A stretch of 24,820 bases of DNA from Christensenella sp. UBA3792. Its GTDB lineage: Bacteria > Bacillota > Clostridia > Christensenellales > CAG-138. The stretch's first letter is position 1. Each line of letters begins with the position of its first letter. The position numbers and the translations under genes were made by a program. The stretch spans positions 10,659 to 35,478 of the forward strand of contig DFEW01000041.1 in the NCBI GenBank assembly GCA_002369195.1, written 5' to 3'. The notes beneath the pieces are model-generated. The model made no database searches and was not told where the DNA came from. It saw only the letters and a program-made list of their open reading frames with translations. This document shows positions 22,471 to 24,820 of the stretch, piece after piece.

Positions 22471-23142
22471 TCATTCCCTGCCGCTTTTCCCTTCGTCCGA
22501 TAGGTAACGCGCCCGCATCCGTTCGAGATCGTACGGAAGGAAGTACGGCTCCAGCAGCGGATAAAACGCGCGCAGTTTTTCATGCGATGCAAACACGACG
22601 TCGCAGCCGCGGTCGTCATAAACGGACAGGATGCAGTCGTTTTCAAACGATACCAGCCCGATCTCCGGATTGTCGCGATCTCTGAGCGCGCGGTCGAGCA
22701 GCGCAGGATCGTCGAATCCTCTGCCGTCCGAATAGCACACGACGCGGTTGCGCCGGACGGTGTCGTCCTCCGCATCGTACGTCGGAAGATTCCGCACCGT
22801 TACGTGGCGGTGGCGCAGCTGCTGTTCGAGCAAAAAAGCGAGCGCACGCCGCTGTGCGGCAAGATACCACTTCATATGCTCGCGCGCATGCGGGTCGACC
22901 GTCTCCTGCGCCGGGCCGGTGTCCGACCATTCCGTGACCCACTCGTTGAACAGAATCGCGTCCGCCCCGTGCGGGAACAGGATCGCATGGATTTCGCGCG
23001 CCCGCCGCGCCGCCGTTTCGCGGAACGCCCTGCGCGATTTGCCCATGCCGAGCTCCAGCCGCAGCGCATAGGGATGGTTGTAAAAGTACGGCTGCAGATA
23101 TGCAAATGCCGGATCGAGAATCCATTGTTCGATCATGCGCAT
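22471..23142 (-). CDS. DUF3885-domain protein
   Basis: A 223-residue soluble protein. Its C-terminal half carries the DUF3885 pattern: LVSFENDCILSVYDDRGCDVVF followed by LRAFYPLLEPYFLPYDLERM. The N-terminal half (DPAFAYLQPYFYNHPYALRLELG, HGADAILFNEWVTEW) fits the same family's opening. No catalytic set is apparent; the family has no established function to my knowledge. Three ATGs are possible: 23145 (overlapping the previous stop as ATGA), 23142 and 23136; I chose 23142 by spacing from GGGAGG. The first overlaps are consistent with translational coupling to the gene before it. No signal peptide or membrane helix is present, so it probably acts in the cytoplasm. Confidence 0.72.
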   Translation of the reverse strand: MRMIEQWILDPAFAYLQPYFYNHPYALRLELGMGKSRRAFRETAARRAREIHAILFPHGADAILFNEWVTEWSDTGPAQETVDPHAREHMKWYLAAQRRALAFLLEQQLRHRHVTVRNLPTYDAEDDTVRRNRVVCYSDGRGFDDPALLDRALRDRDNPEIGLVSFENDCILSVYDDRGCDVVFASHEKLRAFYPLLEPYFLPYDLERMRARYLSDEGKSGRE

Positions 23143-23489
23143 CATGCCTCCCGATACGGCGTCCATGCGCCGTCGATCCATACCTCATAGCTGCCCCATT
23201 GCGGCTCGCCGCGGTCGCGTCCCCTGACGCGCACGGGCAGCATTGCATCCTCCTGACAGCCCGGAAGCGGATCGTCGAGCGCCGTCCAGTTCGTATGCCG
23301 TTCGCCGTCCCACCGGATCAGCGCCTCCGCAAGGTTCGGATAGCACTCGTCGGCGCAGCAAATCTGCGCATCCGCATTCTCATACAGAAACGCGCAGGTC
23401 TCGCCGTTCGGCTTCTCATACAGCATGATTTTCTGCAGTTTTCTGCCGCCGTACGGAACCGGCTCGCAAAAGATCGCCCAAATTCGCAT
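23142..23489 (-). CDS. Small soluble protein of unknown function, first gene of the PI-PLC operon
   Basis: A 115-residue protein I do not recognise. It starts MRIWAIFCEPVPYGGRKLQK and contains paired cysteines in the middle (QICCADECYP) and a conserved-looking end (LPVRVRGRDRGEPQWGSYEV). The pattern of a small cysteine-bearing beta protein next to DUF3885 resembles immunity-type or housekeeping small proteins, but this is only a guess. The ATG at 23487-23489 is chosen because GGAGGGGA lies about eight bases upstream and the promoter ends just before it; a longer frame to 23660 would start before that promoter. The stop overlaps the next start. Confidence 0.7.
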   Translation of the reverse strand: MRIWAIFCEPVPYGGRKLQKIMLYEKPNGETCAFLYENADAQICCADECYPNLAEALIRWDGERHTNWTALDDPLPGCQEDAMLPVRVRGRDRGEPQWGSYEVWIDGAWTPYREA

Positions 23490-23508
23490 ATCCGTCCCCT
23501 CCGCGTTC

Positions 23509-23537
23509 AGTATACCATGCCGTGCAGGCATTTTCAA
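23509..23537 (-). promoter_or_regulatory. Promoter of the five-gene PI-PLC operon
   Basis: On the minus strand TTGAAA (23532-23537), 17 bases, TATACT (23509-23514) with TGG before it. The leader is about 13-15 bases before the first gene. The next terminator on this strand is at 20137-20165, so it should drive all five genes. Confidence 0.82.
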
Positions 23538-23639
23538 CGGAAGATCCATCCGAATCGCGCGCAAAAAGCAGCCGTTGGGCGGCACTTCATAAGGAACTTG
23601 CTTTGCGCTTGCAATTACCCAGTCAAAAGGATATGAAAT

Positions 23640-23668
23640 CGGCGTGACCATTGCGGTCACGCCGTTTT
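23640..23668. terminator. Terminator-like hairpin in the gap between two operons
   Basis: A perfect 10-bp stem (CGGCGTGACC/GGTCACGCCG) with an ATTGC loop. On the plus strand it is followed by TTTTGT, like an intrinsic terminator, though no clear plus-strand gene precedes it. On the minus strand it lies about 60 bases after the CPBP gene and is followed by a less regular ATTTCATATCCTTTT. It probably ends the TetR-CPBP message or acts in both directions. Confidence 0.6.
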
Positions 23669-23728
23669 GTATCTTGGGTTTTGTGGGAGGGAAATCCGAT
23701 GCTCGTTATGCGTGAGGACAAAAGCAAT

Positions 23729-24487
23729 TCATACCTTCTGCATATCGGATGCAGATTCCTTCCGCGATTCTACACGGTGGATCGTCGGCGTCTCAACGCG
23801 CTTCGCCAGATACAGGCTGTAAGCCCCGCCGATCACGACGGTGGCGCCGATATAGAGCCAGCTGCCCCAGGCGGTTTCCGCAGCAACCATCGAGAGCACG
23901 TCAACAATGGCATGGACCAGAATGCACAGCAACAGGCTGCCGGATTTGTAGTAGACCATGGTGAAAACGAACCCCCAGGCGACGGCGAAAACGATCATCA
24001 TCAGGTTTTCTACGGTGGCAATGCCCGCCAGGAGGTTCACGATGTGGCCGATCCCGAAGGTCACGGCCGATACGATGACAGCGACCCTGGGGCCGTCCTT
24101 TTTTAGCAGAGCGCGGAACAGGAAACCACGGAAGATCATCTCCTCCACAAAGCCGACCAGGGCCATGGAGCCGATCGCATACCAAAGGGCGGCACCGTTG
24201 TAATGCATGACAAAGCCGTCCCAGACGTTTCCGGTAGCAAGGAGGATCATGGGCAGGAAGCACAGACACAGGCGGACGTTCTGCGGTTTGGCAGCGACTC
24301 CGAGTCTTTTCCAGAGAGGGATCAGACTGCTGACAACGGCAATGGCTGCGGCAACTGCGCTCAGACCGAGCAGAGATTGGATGCTGCCGTCTCCGTACTC
24401 TCCCCGGATGGGGATGGTCACTGCGCAGTACAGTACGATAAACAGTACCGCAAAAAGTACCGGTTTCTTTTCATACAGTTTCTTCAT
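23729..24487 (-). CDS. CPBP-family intramembrane metalloprotease
   Basis: A 252-residue membrane protein of the CPBP (CAAX protease and bacteriocin-processing, Abi) family with about eight hydrophobic helices. The three conserved motifs are visible: EExxxR as FVEEMIFRGFLF, FxxxH as FGIGHIVN and HxxxD as LVHAIVDVLS. These are the metal-binding and catalytic residues. Bacterial members can protect against bacteriocins or process peptides. The ATG at 24485-24487 has AGGAGG nine bases upstream; an ATG two codons earlier is too close. It overlaps the preceding TetR-type gene by 17 bases, which suggests co-expression and local regulation. The codon and CpG character looks unlike the genes to the left. 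Confidence 0.88.
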   Translation of the reverse strand: MKKLYEKKPVLFAVLFIVLYCAVTIPIRGEYGDGSIQSLLGLSAVAAAIAVVSSLIPLWKRLGVAAKPQNVRLCLCFLPMILLATGNVWDGFVMHYNGAALWYAIGSMALVGFVEEMIFRGFLFRALLKKDGPRVAVIVSAVTFGIGHIVNLLAGIATVENLMMIVFAVAWGFVFTMVYYKSGSLLLCILVHAIVDVLSMVAAETAWGSWLYIGATVVIGGAYSLYLAKRVETPTIHRVESRKESASDMQKV

Positions 24488-24820
24488 GTTCATTTTCCTC
24501 CTGTTTAGCCGCGAGAAAAGCGCCGTTCCAGGCCCGTTCCAGGTGCTCCGCGACCAGTTTTTCATTATATTCCAGACCGTTGTTGGCAATGATGCTGGCA
24601 TAGCCGTGTGCAAACAGCGCCACGGTCAGAAATACCTGCTTGGTTTTTTCCATGCTCAATCCGGCACCCTCCTGCATGGCGGCCAGGACCGGGATCAGTT
24701 CTTCGGAATCGATCATCTCCAACAGGCTGTGCTCCGCCGCATATCCGGATTGAAACAGAAAACGGAACAACTGCGGCTCCTCCACGGCGAAACGGATATA
24801 GTTCAAGCCGATCCCAAGGA
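24471..24820 (-). CDS. TetR-family regulator, C-terminal part (runs off the window)
   Basis: The visible 115 or so C-terminal residues contain GLNYIRFAVEEPQLFRFLFQSG, the hallmark of a TetR ligand-binding domain of the WHG/TetR_C type, followed by helices with LTVALFAHGYASIIANNGLEY. The DNA-binding N-terminus lies beyond base 24820 and cannot be seen. It is translated into the CPBP protease gene (17-base overlap), so it probably regulates its own operon; the ligand is unknown. Confidence 0.8.
   Translation of the reverse strand, partial: LGIGLNYIRFAVEEPQLFRFLFQSGYAAEHSLLEMIDSEELIPVLAAMQEGAGLSMEKTKQVFLTVALFAHGYASIIANNGLEYNEKLVAEHLERAWNGAFLAAKQEENEHEETV

Noticed and set aside
23490..23660. Longer start (23660) for the first gene of the PI-PLC operon
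   Set aside because: It would begin upstream of the promoter and inside the hairpin; the ATG at 23489 has a strong SD.

Overview
The window looks like chromosomal DNA of a GC-rich Clostridia-type member of the Bacillota (Firmicutes), possibly an uncultured gut lineage such as Christensenellales. This rests on the recF-remB-gyrB order, a cdaA-cdaR c-di-AMP pair, Obg-YhbY, a SpoIID-like wall protein with a dockerin, and Bacillota-style promoters and strong Shine-Dalgarno (SD) sites. The lineage is inferred, not shown. Nearly every gene is on the minus strand; only rarA (7252-8580) is clearly on the plus strand. I saw no rRNA, tRNA, CRISPR array or insertion sequence, and no gene-free stretch exceeds 300 bases.

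Region by region (minus-strand genes run right to left). 1-1709: recF, remB and the start of gyrB form a tight operon behind a good promoter. 1836-3311: an ECF sigma factor and its membrane anti-sigma partner sit where dnaA/dnaN often lie, with a possible self-regulated promoter. 3330-4298: a lone E2/CAT-fold protein that has lost its catalytic histidine. 4309-7149: typA followed by an EamA-family transporter. 7201-7251: back-to-back promoters for typA and rarA, with rarA predicted to be leaderless. 8611-10659: a secreted SpoIID-SH3-SH3-dockerin protein. 10674-14662: cdaA, cdaR, an intrinsic terminator, then a COG2509 flavoprotein lacking a visible promoter or SD of its own.

14670-20099: one promoter serves trxB, nth, obg, yhbY and an ABC exporter pair, and most of these genes overlap or nearly touch. 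20137-23537: one promoter and one terminator bracket five mostly unknown genes: a small soluble protein, a DUF3885 protein, a membrane-anchored PI-PLC-fold enzyme, a small lipoprotein and a single-pass membrane protein. This is the best candidate here for an undescribed system. 23640-24820: a CPBP membrane protease and the end of a TetR regulator, in DNA that looks compositionally different.

The genes fall into housekeeping sets (replication and repair: gyrB, recF, rarA, nth; ribosome and GTPase functions: typA, obg, yhbY; redox: trxB; c-di-AMP: cdaA, cdaR) and envelope sets (SpoIID-dockerin, ABC exporter, the PI-PLC operon, the ECF sigma pair). All identities come from reading motifs and order by eye; no database search was run.
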